17,337 bases of DNA, from the NCBI GenBank assembly GCA_910584325.1, contig CAJTZH010000058.1, positions 1 through 17,337 on the forward strand, in the 5' to 3' direction. Numbering within the stretch: the stretch's first letter is position 1; each line of letters starts with the position of its first letter. The position numbers and the translations under genes were made by a program. The notes below the pieces were generated by a model. The model saw only the letters and a program-made list of their open reading frames with translations, ran no database searches and was not told where the DNA came from. The DNA comes from an uncultured Lachnospiraceae bacterium. GTDB lineage: Bacteria > Bacillota > Clostridia > Lachnospirales > Lachnospiraceae. This document shows, one piece after another, positions 6,895-15,021 of this stretch.

Positions 6895-7798
6895 CGGTTG
6901 TTTGGTGAGAAAACTGCGCCGGATATGGTTTTCGGCAGCGGGAAATTTCAGGAAATGGAAGGGAAATCCCAATATTGCGCTGGTGTTCGGACTGGCGTTT
7001 GTGATTTCGTTTCTGCTCTCCGACAAGGTGGTGGCATTTTCCGTACAGCACGATACGCTGCTTTGTATTCTGGAGCCGTTTATCTGGACATTCGGGGATG
7101 CCGATTCCATACTGGTTATTTCCCTTCTTTTACTACTGTTATTCGCGGATTTGCCCAATCTCGGAAATGAGGTGCCGTTCTTCCTTGTGCGGACAAGCCG
7201 TGTTGCATGGCTTGCCGGGCAGATTTTGTATCTCATGCTCGCAACATTTGCCCTAATGGGTTTTATTTTATTATCTACCTGTATTTTGGCGGGACAACGG
7301 GCGTATACCGCAAATTTGTGGAGCGAAACGGCGGCGATTCTCGGCTATTCTGATATCGGGGAACATATCGCCGTCCCGGCGTTTGTAAAGGTGCTGGAAT
7401 TGTCGTTTCCTTACAAATGTACGCTGCATGTATTCGGGTTGATGACGGGATACTCGCTGCTTTTGGCAAGTATTGTGCTGTATCTGAATCTGTGGAAGAA
7501 AAAAGGCGGAATTATCGGCGGAATCTTGTTCAGCGGCTTTGGTTTTTTGTTAAACGCCGACGTGCTGTGCGCGGTATTTCATATTGGCAGTGAGGGCAGA
7601 CGGTACGCCAATATTTTATTCGGATGGATTTCACCGCTCAATCATGCGACGTACTATATGCATAATTTCGGGTATGATAATCTGCCGAAGCTGTGGATGT
7701 CGTATCTGTTTTTCGCGGGCGGAAGCTGTGTACTCTTTTTATTGTCCATGCATAAAATTAAAACATACAGCTTTGATTTTACGGGGACGCAGCGGTGA
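6887..7798 (+). CDS. ABC-2-type membrane protein (permease-like)
   Basis: 303 residues from ATG 6887, overlapping the previous gene by 8 bases, with AAGGAGG at 6870-6876. Hydrophobic helices lie at about 31-45, 74-90, 108-134, 180-202, 208-228 and 268-287, giving a six-helix plan like ABC-2 permeases. The segment FLVRTSRVAWLAGQILYLML parallels the RTGKTAYIMGK segment of the preceding protein, which suggests the two are divergent homologues forming a heterodimeric channel. I recognise no substrate-specific motif. The stop is 48 bases before the chosen ATPase start. Confidence 0.7.
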   Translation: MFSGCLVRKLRRIWFSAAGNFRKWKGNPNIALVFGLAFVISFLLSDKVVAFSVQHDTLLCILEPFIWTFGDADSILVISLLLLLLFADLPNLGNEVPFFLVRTSRVAWLAGQILYLMLATFALMGFILLSTCILAGQRAYTANLWSETAAILGYSDIGEHIAVPAFVKVLELSFPYKCTLHVFGLMTGYSLLLASIVLYLNLWKKKGGIIGGILFSGFGFLLNADVLCAVFHIGSEGRRYANILFGWISPLNHATYYMHNFGYDNLPKLWMSYLFFAGGSCVLFLLSMHKIKTYSFDFTGTQR

Positions 7799-7846
7799 GG
7801 AATGCGTGGAAAGAATAGAAAAAATTTGTTGTTGCGGGGTGATGGG

Positions 7847-8476
7847 ATGCAGGCAGGAATTGTGGTGGAACATGTTGCGAAATCGTTTGGCAGGGAACAG
7901 GTATTAAAGGATGTGAATCTTGTGATACCACCGGGAAAAATTCTCGGCGTTGTCGGAAATAACGGCAGCGGGAAAACGGTTTTGATGAAATGTATCTGCG
8001 GTTTCATGAGGGCTGATAAGGGGACAATATGGGTCAACAAAAAACGTGTCGGAAGAGACTGCGATTTTCCGGACAGACTGGGGATTATGATTGAAACGCC
8101 GGGGTTTATTCCCGATATCAGCGGCTATCACAATCTGAAAATACTGGCTTCGCTAAAGGGGCGGATTGGCAGGAAAGAAGTACTAAAGAGTCTGGCGCGG
8201 GTGGGGTTAGAGCCTGCCGCGAAAAAGCCGGTTTCAAAATATTCATTGGGAATGAGACAGCGCCTTGGCATTGCGCAGGCAATCATGGAGGAGCCGGACG
8301 TTTTGATTCTGGACGAGCCGTTTAACGGACTGGATAAGGCGGGGGCGGCGCAGATGCGCGAGCTGTTCAAGGAGCTTAAGGGGCAGGGGAAATCAATTCT
8401 TCTTGCAAGTCATAACGCACAGGATATCGAAGAATTGTGCGACGACGTACATGATATGGAGGATGAATGGAAATGA
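7847..8476 (+). CDS. ABC transporter ATP-binding protein (BcrA/ABC-2 type)
   Basis: 209 residues from ATG 7847, preceded by GGGGTGA; an in-frame ATG at 7802 would add 15 Arg/Lys-rich residues and cannot be excluded. Walker A GNNGSGKT (37-44); the Q-loop position reads IETPGF, as is common in BcrA-type exporters; signature SLGMRQRLGIAQ (133-144); Walker B VLILDEP with D156/E157; D-loop NGLD; H-loop H189 (LLASHN). The C-terminus stops soon after the H-loop, at the short end for the family, and the gene overlaps the next by ATGA. It powers the two preceding membrane proteins. Family members export lantibiotics, bacitracin or lipids; the substrate here is unknown. Confidence 0.9.
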   Translation: MQAGIVVEHVAKSFGREQVLKDVNLVIPPGKILGVVGNNGSGKTVLMKCICGFMRADKGTIWVNKKRVGRDCDFPDRLGIMIETPGFIPDISGYHNLKILASLKGRIGRKEVLKSLARVGLEPAAKKPVSKYSLGMRQRLGIAQAIMEEPDVLILDEPFNGLDKAGAAQMRELFKELKGQGKSILLASHNAQDIEELCDDVHDMEDEWK

Positions 8477-9999
8477 AAGACAGCAAGAGGCGGTTTCTGA
8501 CTGCGGTGGTATGTATTTTGACTTTCGCGGCAGTATTTGCGTTCAATATCAAAACCGTGACGGCAGAAGAAGACGAAACACAGCAGGAAACAACGGAAAC
8601 GGCAGCAGAGGAAGAGGGCGGGGAGCCGGAAACGACATCTGAAACAACAAGCGATGAGGACGGGACGGAGCCGGAGACAACGTTAAAGGATCCGGAACCG
8701 GACGGCAAAAAGACGGCGGAACTTACAATTGACAATATGAACTGCTATGAAGGTATGGAAAAGACATATTCACAAGGGTATATGCCAAAGATAGAAAATC
8801 AGACGGCACAGCTTGTCGTACCGGTTCTTTGTAATGAAACGCTGAAAAACGAACGGCTGACCGTGCATTTAAATTTGGGAAATTCCTCCGATATCCCGTT
8901 TGTGTATCGAAATTATGAAAAAACGGTTTTTCTGGAACAGCATTCGGTGAATGACGAAAGCGGTACTGTGCAGGCGTATGTGGCGCGGTTTGATTTGGAA
9001 TTAAAAGACGACCGGTACAACGGAAATTATCCGGTAGAGCTGACGGTTACGGCGTGGGATTGTAATGGGAATAAAATCGAAAAAACAATTACAATATATA
9101 TCGCCGTCACGGACGGCAGAAACCGGGACGCGGAGCCGTTTACCCTGCCGGAACCGGAAACAAGTCCTTCTTTTGCGCCCAAAATTATAATAGAAGATTA
9201 TGAATTTTCCAAGGAACAAATTGTTCCGGGGGACGAAGTGGATGTCACAATACGGCTGAAAAATACGGGAGTGTTGGGAATCAGGAATCTGACGGTGGCT
9301 TTTGGCGTTCCGGCTCAGTACTTTATTCTTCTCAGCAAAACGGACCGTATCTGGCTTGACGCCATTCCGGCGGGAGAAACGAAAGAAGTAACATTTACCT
9401 GTGAAGCAAGAACGGACGCGCCGTGGGGGCAGTATGACCTGAAGCTGAATTATGATTACGCCGATTCTAAGGGAAGTACATACGCGGGAGAAGGCACGGT
9501 GAAGCTGATGGTAGGGCAGGTTGTCAGGCTGGAATTTGATGAGTTAAATATCGCGTCTTCCATGCGGGTAGGCGATGTGGTGCAGGCGCGTCTGCATGTG
9601 ATGAACCTCGGGAAGGGAACGGTTTTCAACATACGGGCGCGTATCGAGGCGGACGGTATTTCGCCTGAGGAGACGCTATTTATCGGCAATCTCGACGCGG
9701 GAAAAACGGCGGAAGGAACCGTCAAAGTACAGGCATCCGGTCTTGTGCAGGGAACTTCAGTCTATGGAAAAACGCAGGGAATCGTGACGATTTTGTATGA
9801 GGACGCTTCAGGAAAAGAATATGAAGAAACGTTGGATTTTTTCACGACAATTACGTCGCCGTTTTCGGGACAGGAGATTGCCGAAGAAGATGAACCGGGA
9901 CAGTGGTGGGTGATTATAGCGGTAATAGCGGCAGTTTTATGTGTATTTACCGGGACATGGATTGTACAGAGGCAAAAGGAAAAACGGTGGCGTAAATGA
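8473..9999 (+). CDS. Secreted, membrane-anchored protein with CARDB-like repeats
   Basis: 508 residues from ATG 8473, chosen because GGAGG (8458-8462) is 10 bases upstream and ATGA overlaps the ATPase stop; ATG 8467 is the alternative. Signal peptide 1-31. Residues 32-70 are a Glu/Thr-rich low-complexity linker. A first beta-rich domain spans about 82-215. Two tandem CARDB/NEW3-type Ig-like domains follow at about 237-347 and 350-465 (VPGDEVDVTIRLKNTG and MRVGDVVQARLHVMNLG are equivalent strands). The transmembrane anchor is 478-498 with a basic tail (RQKEKRWRK). Such domains are adhesive or scaffolding modules on surface proteins. In this operon it probably forms the extracellular part of the ABC complex. 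There is no LPXTG motif. Confidence 0.8.
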   Translation: MKDSKRRFLTAVVCILTFAAVFAFNIKTVTAEEDETQQETTETAAEEEGGEPETTSETTSDEDGTEPETTLKDPEPDGKKTAELTIDNMNCYEGMEKTYSQGYMPKIENQTAQLVVPVLCNETLKNERLTVHLNLGNSSDIPFVYRNYEKTVFLEQHSVNDESGTVQAYVARFDLELKDDRYNGNYPVELTVTAWDCNGNKIEKTITIYIAVTDGRNRDAEPFTLPEPETSPSFAPKIIIEDYEFSKEQIVPGDEVDVTIRLKNTGVLGIRNLTVAFGVPAQYFILLSKTDRIWLDAIPAGETKEVTFTCEARTDAPWGQYDLKLNYDYADSKGSTYAGEGTVKLMVGQVVRLEFDELNIASSMRVGDVVQARLHVMNLGKGTVFNIRARIEADGISPEETLFIGNLDAGKTAEGTVKVQASGLVQGTSVYGKTQGIVTILYEDASGKEYEETLDFFTTITSPFSGQEIAEEDEPGQWWVIIAVIAAVLCVFTGTWIVQRQKEKRWRK

Positions 10000-10787
10000 G
10001 TGGTGAAAGTCGGATAGCGCGTTTTTTAAGGGCAAGAAAGCAAAGCGATATGGTGAAAGTACAATTGGCGTTCTTTCTGGCTGGGTGCTGTTTTACGTTT
10101 TTTCTGGCGGCAGCCGTCATCACGTTTTATCGGGAAAGTACGGGTTTTGCTGAATATGTTTTACAGGGAACCGGCGAAGGGGTCGGGAATATTTTCGAAC
10201 GGACAGAAGTGAAGGCAGCGGGACGGCAGAAGGAAACGAGCGTGCAGCTGGACATTCTGGGCGAGGTTATGACATTTGACTGTGTAGAGCTGCCGTTTGA
10301 GTACATCAAAGCGGTGTATAAAGTTACAGAAAACAGCGCCATGACAGTTTTTTACGTTAATCAGACGGCGTTTGATACAGTCGGCAGGATGTGGACGAAA
10401 CGCTTCGGAACGGTGTTTGAGGCGGACGCCGTATATCCGGAATATCTGACGGAGTACGGGGAAGAGGGAACGGCAAAACTGGTGCTGCTTTCGCAAATTG
10501 CAGACAGCGGGGAACCGTTTGTGTGCAGGGCGGCGGACAATATCCGTCTTGCAGACGCGGACCAGATAAGAGTGTGGATGAAAAAACAGGATTTCAATGA
10601 AGGGATGCAAAAATGGTTTCGGGGTATCGGACTGGAAATGAAGGACAGGGAAAGTATGCAGATTTGGGAGTTAAAGGAGGAAATTTCGCTTCTTCGCGTA
10701 AAATATGAACTGTTTGCGGCGGCGCTTTGTTTTGCCGCTGCGGGCGCCTTAAGAAAATATGGAAGGCGCGATTATTTTATTGACTAA
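9996..10787 (+). CDS. Bitopic/two-helix membrane protein of unknown function
   Basis: 263 residues from ATG 9996, overlapping the CARDB gene stop by ATGA. A basic N-terminus (SRIARFLRARKQSDMVKVQ) precedes transmembrane helix 1 at about 22-44, an extracellular region of about 190 residues, and helix 2 at about 237-253, with a short basic C-tail (RKYGRRDYF). The topology resembles accessory proteins of ABC export complexes, and the N-terminal stretch is like the membrane-entry segment of FtsX/MacB permeases, but the four-helix core is absent. I do not recognise a family. It is the last gene of the module: a promoter for the next operon lies in its final codons. Confidence 0.7.
   Translation: MSGESRIARFLRARKQSDMVKVQLAFFLAGCCFTFFLAAAVITFYRESTGFAEYVLQGTGEGVGNIFERTEVKAAGRQKETSVQLDILGEVMTFDCVELPFEYIKAVYKVTENSAMTVFYVNQTAFDTVGRMWTKRFGTVFEADAVYPEYLTEYGEEGTAKLVLLSQIADSGEPFVCRAADNIRLADADQIRVWMKKQDFNEGMQKWFRGIGLEMKDRESMQIWELKEEISLLRVKYELFAAALCFAAAGALRKYGRRDYFID
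10744..10780 (+). terminator. Candidate terminator overlapping end of coding region
   Basis: GCGCCTT (10744-10750) pairs with AAGGCGC (10763-10769) and is followed by ATTATTTTATT. The hairpin lies wholly inside the last 15 codons of the preceding gene. The stem is only 7 bp and the T-tract imperfect, so strength is uncertain. Confidence 0.5.
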
Positions 10788-10808
10788 AATCGTCAGTTGT
10801 TGTACTAT
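10780..10808 (+). promoter_or_regulatory. Sigma-A promoter of the TrpXYZ-type importer
   Basis: TTGACT (10780-10785), 17-base spacer, TACTAT (10803-10808). It overlaps the stop of the previous gene and gives a leader of about 50 bases before ATG 10867. It separates the importer from the ABC-2/CARDB module. Confidence 0.7.
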
Positions 10809-10866
10809 TTATATGTTATACGACAATGAGAAAATATATTTTATCATCGAAGAAGGAGAAGAAAAA

Positions 10867-11865
10867 ATGAAAAAGTTTCTAGTGTGCGCCCTGGCGGCGG
10901 TTCTGACGCTTTCCACGCTCGCAGGCTGCGGAAGCAAGCCGGCTTCGTCAAATACCGGCGGTTCCAATGGCGGTGATTCCAATGGAGAAAAGTATGTGGT
11001 AGGTATCTGCCAGCTGGTACAGCATGCGGCGCTTGACGCGGCGACGCAGGGGTTTAAGGATGCGTTAAAGGAAGAGTTTGGAGACAATATCGAATTTAAA
11101 GAGCAGAATGCGCAGGGTGATTCCAATACATGTGCAACAATCATCAACGGATTTGTTTCGGATAATGTTGATTTGATTCTTGCAAACGCTACACCTGCCC
11201 TTCAGGCAGCAGCGGCAGGCACCAATGAGATTCCGGTTCTTGGTACTTCCGTTACGGAGTACGGCGTGGCGCTTGGTATTGAAGGATTTACGGGTACTGT
11301 GGGCAATAATATTTCCGGTACATCTGACCTTGCTCCGCTTGACGGACAGGCTGATATGATTAAGGAATTGTTCCCGGATGTGAAGAAGGTTGGTCTTCTT
11401 TACTGTTCGGCAGAGGCAAATTCCCAGTATCAGGTAGACGTTGTGAAAGAATGTCTTGAGAAAATGGGTTATACGTGTACGTTCTATTCATTCTCGGATT
11501 CCAATGACCTTTCTGCAGTAGCGACAAAGGCAGCTTCAGAGAGCGAATTGATTTATGTTCCGACAGACAATACTGTTGCGGATAATGCGGAAATCGTGAA
11601 TAATATCTGTGTTCCGGCAGGCGTTCCGGTTATCGCAGGTGAGGAAAATATCTGTAAGAAGTGCGGCGTTGCCACATTGTCAATCAGCTACTATGATCTT
11701 GGTGTAGGAACGGCTAAGATGGCGGCCAAAATCTTAAAGGGCGAGGCGAAAATTTCCGAAATGCCGATTGAATACGCACCGCAGTTTACAAAGAAATACA
11801 ACAAAGCATTGTGCGAGCAATTAAACATTACAATTCCGGAAGGATATGAAGCGATTGCGGAATAA
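10867..11865 (+). CDS. ABC importer substrate-binding lipoprotein (TrpX/COG2984 type)
   Basis: 332 residues from ATG 10867, with AAGGAG at 10853-10858; the in-frame extension to 10759 crosses the promoter and is rejected. Signal peptide 1-20 with lipobox LAGC and acylated C21, then a Ser/Gly/Asn linker. The mature part is a periplasmic-binding-protein fold of the COG2984 group: YVVGICQLVQHAALDAATQG, NVDLILANATPALQAAA, VKKVGLLYCSAEANSQYQ, ESELIYVPTDNTVADN and the C-terminal GVGTAKMAAKILKG are typical. Streptococcal homologues (TrpX) bind tryptophan, and other members bind Tyr or unknown ligands. Permease and ATPase genes follow, making a complete importer. The internal terminator downstream should make this the most abundant transcript. 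Confidence 0.88.
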   Translation: MKKFLVCALAAVLTLSTLAGCGSKPASSNTGGSNGGDSNGEKYVVGICQLVQHAALDAATQGFKDALKEEFGDNIEFKEQNAQGDSNTCATIINGFVSDNVDLILANATPALQAAAAGTNEIPVLGTSVTEYGVALGIEGFTGTVGNNISGTSDLAPLDGQADMIKELFPDVKKVGLLYCSAEANSQYQVDVVKECLEKMGYTCTFYSFSDSNDLSAVATKAASESELIYVPTDNTVADNAEIVNNICVPAGVPVIAGEENICKKCGVATLSISYYDLGVGTAKMAAKILKGEAKISEMPIEYAPQFTKKYNKALCEQLNITIPEGYEAIAE

Positions 11866-11877
11866 TGAAATGACTGG

Positions 11878-11919
11878 CGGAGGTGCCTTACCGGCACTTC
11901 CGTTCTGTTCTGTTTTTAT
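11878..11919 (+). terminator. Internal terminator/attenuator after binding-protein gene
   Basis: CGGAGGTGCC (11878-11887) pairs with GGCACTTCCG (11893-11902), with one G-T pair and a TTACC loop, followed by a T-rich tail TTCTGTTCTGTTTTT. It lies between the binding-protein stop and the permease ribosome site, so only part of the transcripts would read on. Confidence 0.75.
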
Positions 11920-11940
11920 CACATTTTAGGAGGAATCAAC

Positions 11941-12894
11941 GTGCCTTATATTACAGCGTTAAGCTTACCGAATTTTTCAGCTTTAATGAACGCACTGCCG
12001 GGAGCATTTGCCCAGGGACTGATTTGGGGAATCATGGCAGTGGGTGTGTACATAACGTTTCGTATCCTTGACATTGCGGATTTGACGGTAGACGGTTCCC
12101 TCTGTACGGGCGGAGCGGTCTGCATTATGATGATGCTTTCCGGTCATAACGTGTGGGTATCGATGCTTGCGGCGACGCTTGCGGGAATGCTCACAGGGTT
12201 CGTTACGGGACTGTTTCACACATTTTTGGGAATACCGGCAATTCTTTCGGGTATTCTGACGCAGCTTTCCCTTTGGTCTATCAACCTTAAGATTATGGGA
12301 AAATCAAATCAGGCGATTAACGTAGACAAGTTTGACCTGGTTGTGTCGTTGCGTTTTATCAAGAAGGTTGCTTTTTATAAGAATACATTGTTTGTGGTTG
12401 CGGTTTTTATTATTGTCATAGTAGGAATTCTTTACTGGTTCTTTGGAACGGAGATGGGTTCTTCCATCCGTGCTACCGGCTGTAACGGTAACATGGCAAG
12501 AGCGCAGGGCATCAACACCGATTTTAACAAAGTACTTGGTTTAATGATTTCAAACGGTCTTGTGGCACTGTCAGGAGCGCTTCTTTCGCAGTACCAGGGA
12601 TTTGCCGATATCAATATGGGGCGGGGCGCGATTGTAATTGGTCTTGCGGCGGTTATCATCGGCGAGGCGGTGTTTGGTAAGCTCTTTCATAACTTTGGAT
12701 TAAAGCTGTTTGGCATTGCTATTGGTTCGATTATATATTATCTCGTTTACCAGTTTATTATCTGGCTCGGGGTCGATACGGATTTATTAAAGCTTCTCTC
12801 GGCGCTTCTCGTTGCGGTATGTCTCGGACTTCCGCATTTGAAGAGCAAGTATTTTGCGAAGCCTGTTAAGAGAGGAGGCGGTGCGAATGCTTGA
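11941..12894 (+). CDS. ABC importer permease (TrpY/COG4120 type)
   Basis: 317 residues from GTG 11941, with AGGAGG at 11928-11933 spaced by 7 bases. About eight to nine hydrophobic helices, for example LIWGIMAVGVYITFRIL, FVVAVFIIVIVGILYWFF, IVIGLAAVIIGEAVFG and LLSALLVAVCLGLPHL. The motif DIADLTVDGSLCTGGAV near residue 45 and SNGLVALSGALLSQYQGFAD near 205 are the LivH/RbsC-like permease signatures of the COG4120 group, the latter containing the loop that contacts the ATPase. It partners with the lipoprotein upstream and the ATPase overlapping its end by 8 bases, and forms the membrane channel of an amino-acid importer. Confidence 0.88.
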   Translation: MPYITALSLPNFSALMNALPGAFAQGLIWGIMAVGVYITFRILDIADLTVDGSLCTGGAVCIMMMLSGHNVWVSMLAATLAGMLTGFVTGLFHTFLGIPAILSGILTQLSLWSINLKIMGKSNQAINVDKFDLVVSLRFIKKVAFYKNTLFVVAVFIIVIVGILYWFFGTEMGSSIRATGCNGNMARAQGINTDFNKVLGLMISNGLVALSGALLSQYQGFADINMGRGAIVIGLAAVIIGEAVFGKLFHNFGLKLFGIAIGSIIYYLVYQFIIWLGVDTDLLKLLSALLVAVCLGLPHLKSKYFAKPVKRGGGANA

Positions 12895-13681
12895 GATAAA
12901 AGAGATTTATAAGACGTTTAACGCAGGCACCCAGAACGAGAAGAGCGCGTTAAACGGTGTGAGCCTTACGTTAAACGACAGTGATTTTGTGACGGTAATC
13001 GGCGGCAACGGCGCGGGAAAATCGACGATGCTCAATGCCATTGCGGGCGTATGGTCCGTGGACGGTGGTAAGATTTTAATTGACGGGGAGGATGTAACAA
13101 AACTTTCCGAATACAAGAGAGCCAAATACCTTGGCAGAGTATTTCAGGACCCGATGACCGGTACGGCGGCGACGATGTCCATCGTGGAAAATATGGCGAT
13201 TGCCGCCAGACGCGGGAAAAGAAGAGGTCTTGGCTGGGGCGTTACAAAGGAAGAGCGCGAACAGTATATGGAGATGTTAAAGAAAATCGGTCTCGGTCTG
13301 GAGGACAGACTCACGAGTAAGGTTGGTCTTCTTTCCGGCGGTCAGAGACAGGCGCTTACGCTTTTGATGGCAACCATCCAGAAACCGAAGCTTTTGCTTC
13401 TTGACGAGCATACGGCGGCGCTTGACCCAAAGACGGCAAAGAGAGTGCTCGAGCTGACCAATGAGGTTATTTTGGAGCATAATCTTACGGCGCTGATGAT
13501 TACTCATAACATGAAAGACGCCATTGCGTATGGAAACAGGCTTGTGATGATGCACGAGGGCAGAATTATTTTTGACGTGTCGGGTGAGGAGAAGAAGAAG
13601 CTCAAGGTTTCCGATTTGCTTGCCAAGTTTGAACAGGCAAGCGGCGGAGAGTTCGCGAACGACAGAATGATGTTGTCCTGA
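12887..13681 (+). CDS. ABC importer ATP-binding protein (TrpZ/COG1101 type)
   Basis: 264 residues from ATG 12887, with AGGAGG at 12873-12878; the upstream in-frame start at 12854 is rejected because it has no ribosome site and lies in the permease frame. Walker A GGNGAGKST (39-47); Q-loop Q87 (VFQDPMTGT); signature LSGGQRQALTLLMATI (149-164); Walker B LLLLDEH with D173/E174; D-loop ALDP; H-loop H207 (MITHNM). The glycine-rich segment RRGKRRGLGWG between Q-loop and signature is typical of the COG1101 group. It energises uptake through the permease. A terminator follows 27 bases after the stop. Confidence 0.9.
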   Translation: MLEIKEIYKTFNAGTQNEKSALNGVSLTLNDSDFVTVIGGNGAGKSTMLNAIAGVWSVDGGKILIDGEDVTKLSEYKRAKYLGRVFQDPMTGTAATMSIVENMAIAARRGKRRGLGWGVTKEEREQYMEMLKKIGLGLEDRLTSKVGLLSGGQRQALTLLMATIQKPKLLLLDEHTAALDPKTAKRVLELTNEVILEHNLTALMITHNMKDAIAYGNRLVMMHEGRIIFDVSGEEKKKLKVSDLLAKFEQASGGEFANDRMMLS

Positions 13682-13707
13682 CCGGTATCAGTAAGAATAT
13701 TTTTAGG

Positions 13708-13752
13708 AATCCTTCATACATTTTATTATAGGAATGTATGGAGGATTTTTTT
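13708..13752 (+). terminator. Terminator of the importer operon, overlapping next ribosome site
   Basis: AATCCTTCATACATT (13708-13722) pairs with AATGTATGGAGGATT (13733-13747), with one T-G pair and a 10-base loop, followed by T's to 13752. The right arm contains GGAGG (13740-13744), which is the ribosome site for the ATG at 13753, so the hairpin masks it whenever it forms. Confidence 0.85.
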
Positions 13753-14958
13753 ATGACAGGAAATTGCATGCAATTTCCCTATCCGGTGCGAAGGGCGATA
13801 TCGGTTATGCTGTGTGTCATGATGACATTTTACATATTATATTGTCCGATGCTTGATAAGGTATATGGGGCAGAACCGCAGGTCTCTTCCCCGTCGGTTA
13901 TTCTGATGGAAGCCTCTACGGGAAGTGTGATTTATGAAAAAAACGCGGACGAACAACTAAGACCTGCCAGTGTAACGAAGGTCATGACCCTGCTTTTGAT
14001 ATTTGACGCGCTGGAAGCGGGAAAGATTAATCTGACCGATGAAGTGACGGTTTCAGAATATGCCGCATCCATGGGAGGAAGTCAGGTATTTTTGGAGGCG
14101 GGTGAAAAACAGACAGTTGATACAATGATAAAGTGTATTGCGGTTGCGAGCGCGAACGACGCGTCTGTAGCGATGGCGGAATATGTCTGGGGGAGTGAGG
14201 CGGAATTTGTTAATCAAATGAATGAGCGGGCAAGGGGACTTGGCATGAACAATACCAACTTTGTCAACTGCTGTGGACTGGATGTGGATAATCATATGAC
14301 GACAGCGAGGGATATTGCGCTGATGAGCCGGGAACTGATTATAAAATATCCGCAGATTCACGATTACTCTTCCATCTGGATGGATACGATTACACATGTG
14401 ACAAGGCGCGGAGAAAGTGAATTTGGACTGACGAATACCAATAAGTTAATGAAACAGTACGAGTGGGCGACAGGTTTAAAAACAGGCTCCACAAGTCTTG
14501 CAAAATGCTGTCTGACGGCGACCGCAAATCGAAACGGTATTGAACTGATTGCGGTTGTCATGGCGGCGCAGACCAGCAAAGACCGGTTCGCGGATGCGAT
14601 AACGCTCTTAAATTACGGTTACGGTATCTGCAGCCTGTACCGGGACGAAAATCCGCCGTTAATACCGGAAATCATTGTAAAAGGCGGTATTAAGGACAAT
14701 GTGCAGGGGATTTCACAGCGGGAGTTTACCTGTTTGTTTATGAACGGAGAGAATCTGTCGGGCATCAGCGGCAGTGTGGAATTACTGCCCGATATCAAGG
14801 CGCCCGTCGCCAAGGGAGACGTGCTGGGACAGATCGTGTATACGCTGGACGGAAAAACTGTCGGCAGCGTGGATATTATTGCCGCGGAGGATGTGGCGAA
14901 AGCGGATTATATGGATTTTCTGTTACAGGCGTTTTTGATGTGGGTGGATGTACTGTAA
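13753..14958 (+). CDS. D-alanyl-D-alanine carboxypeptidase (PBP5/DacF type)
   Basis: 401 residues from ATG 13753 (GGAGG at 13740-13744, 8-base spacing; the ATG at 13738 lies within the hairpin and has no ribosome site). A signal peptide-like hydrophobic segment at 15-32 is followed by GAEPQ. Active-site motifs: SVTK (S73, K76, nucleophile and base), SAN (133-135) and KTG (243-245). The peptidase S11 domain spans about 46-310, followed by a beta domain (about 320-385, QREFTCLFMNG) and a hydrophobic/amphipathic C-terminus (MDFLLQAFLMWVDVL) that should bind the membrane. It trims the terminal D-Ala from peptidoglycan stem peptides. Clostridial copies also act in spore-cortex formation. Length and order are normal. 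Confidence 0.92.
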   Translation: MTGNCMQFPYPVRRAISVMLCVMMTFYILYCPMLDKVYGAEPQVSSPSVILMEASTGSVIYEKNADEQLRPASVTKVMTLLLIFDALEAGKINLTDEVTVSEYAASMGGSQVFLEAGEKQTVDTMIKCIAVASANDASVAMAEYVWGSEAEFVNQMNERARGLGMNNTNFVNCCGLDVDNHMTTARDIALMSRELIIKYPQIHDYSSIWMDTITHVTRRGESEFGLTNTNKLMKQYEWATGLKTGSTSLAKCCLTATANRNGIELIAVVMAAQTSKDRFADAITLLNYGYGICSLYRDENPPLIPEIIVKGGIKDNVQGISQREFTCLFMNGENLSGISGSVELLPDIKAPVAKGDVLGQIVYTLDGKTVGSVDIIAAEDVAKADYMDFLLQAFLMWVDVL

Positions 14959-14979
14959 ATTTGGTGGAATGATGAATGA

Positions 14980-15014
14980 GAGGCTGCCGTGAGGTCTTAG
15001 AATGCGGCAGCCTC
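14980..15014. terminator. Candidate terminator, possibly bidirectional
   Basis: GAGGCTGCCG (14980-14989) and CGGCAGCCTC (15005-15014) form a perfect 10-bp GC-rich stem 22 bases after the carboxypeptidase stop. The plus-strand tail (TTAGTGATTATTGG) is only moderately T-rich. The minus strand also has a weak T-rich tail, so it may have served both this gene and the decayed minus-strand locus. Confidence 0.6.
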
Positions 15015-15021
15015 TTAGTGA

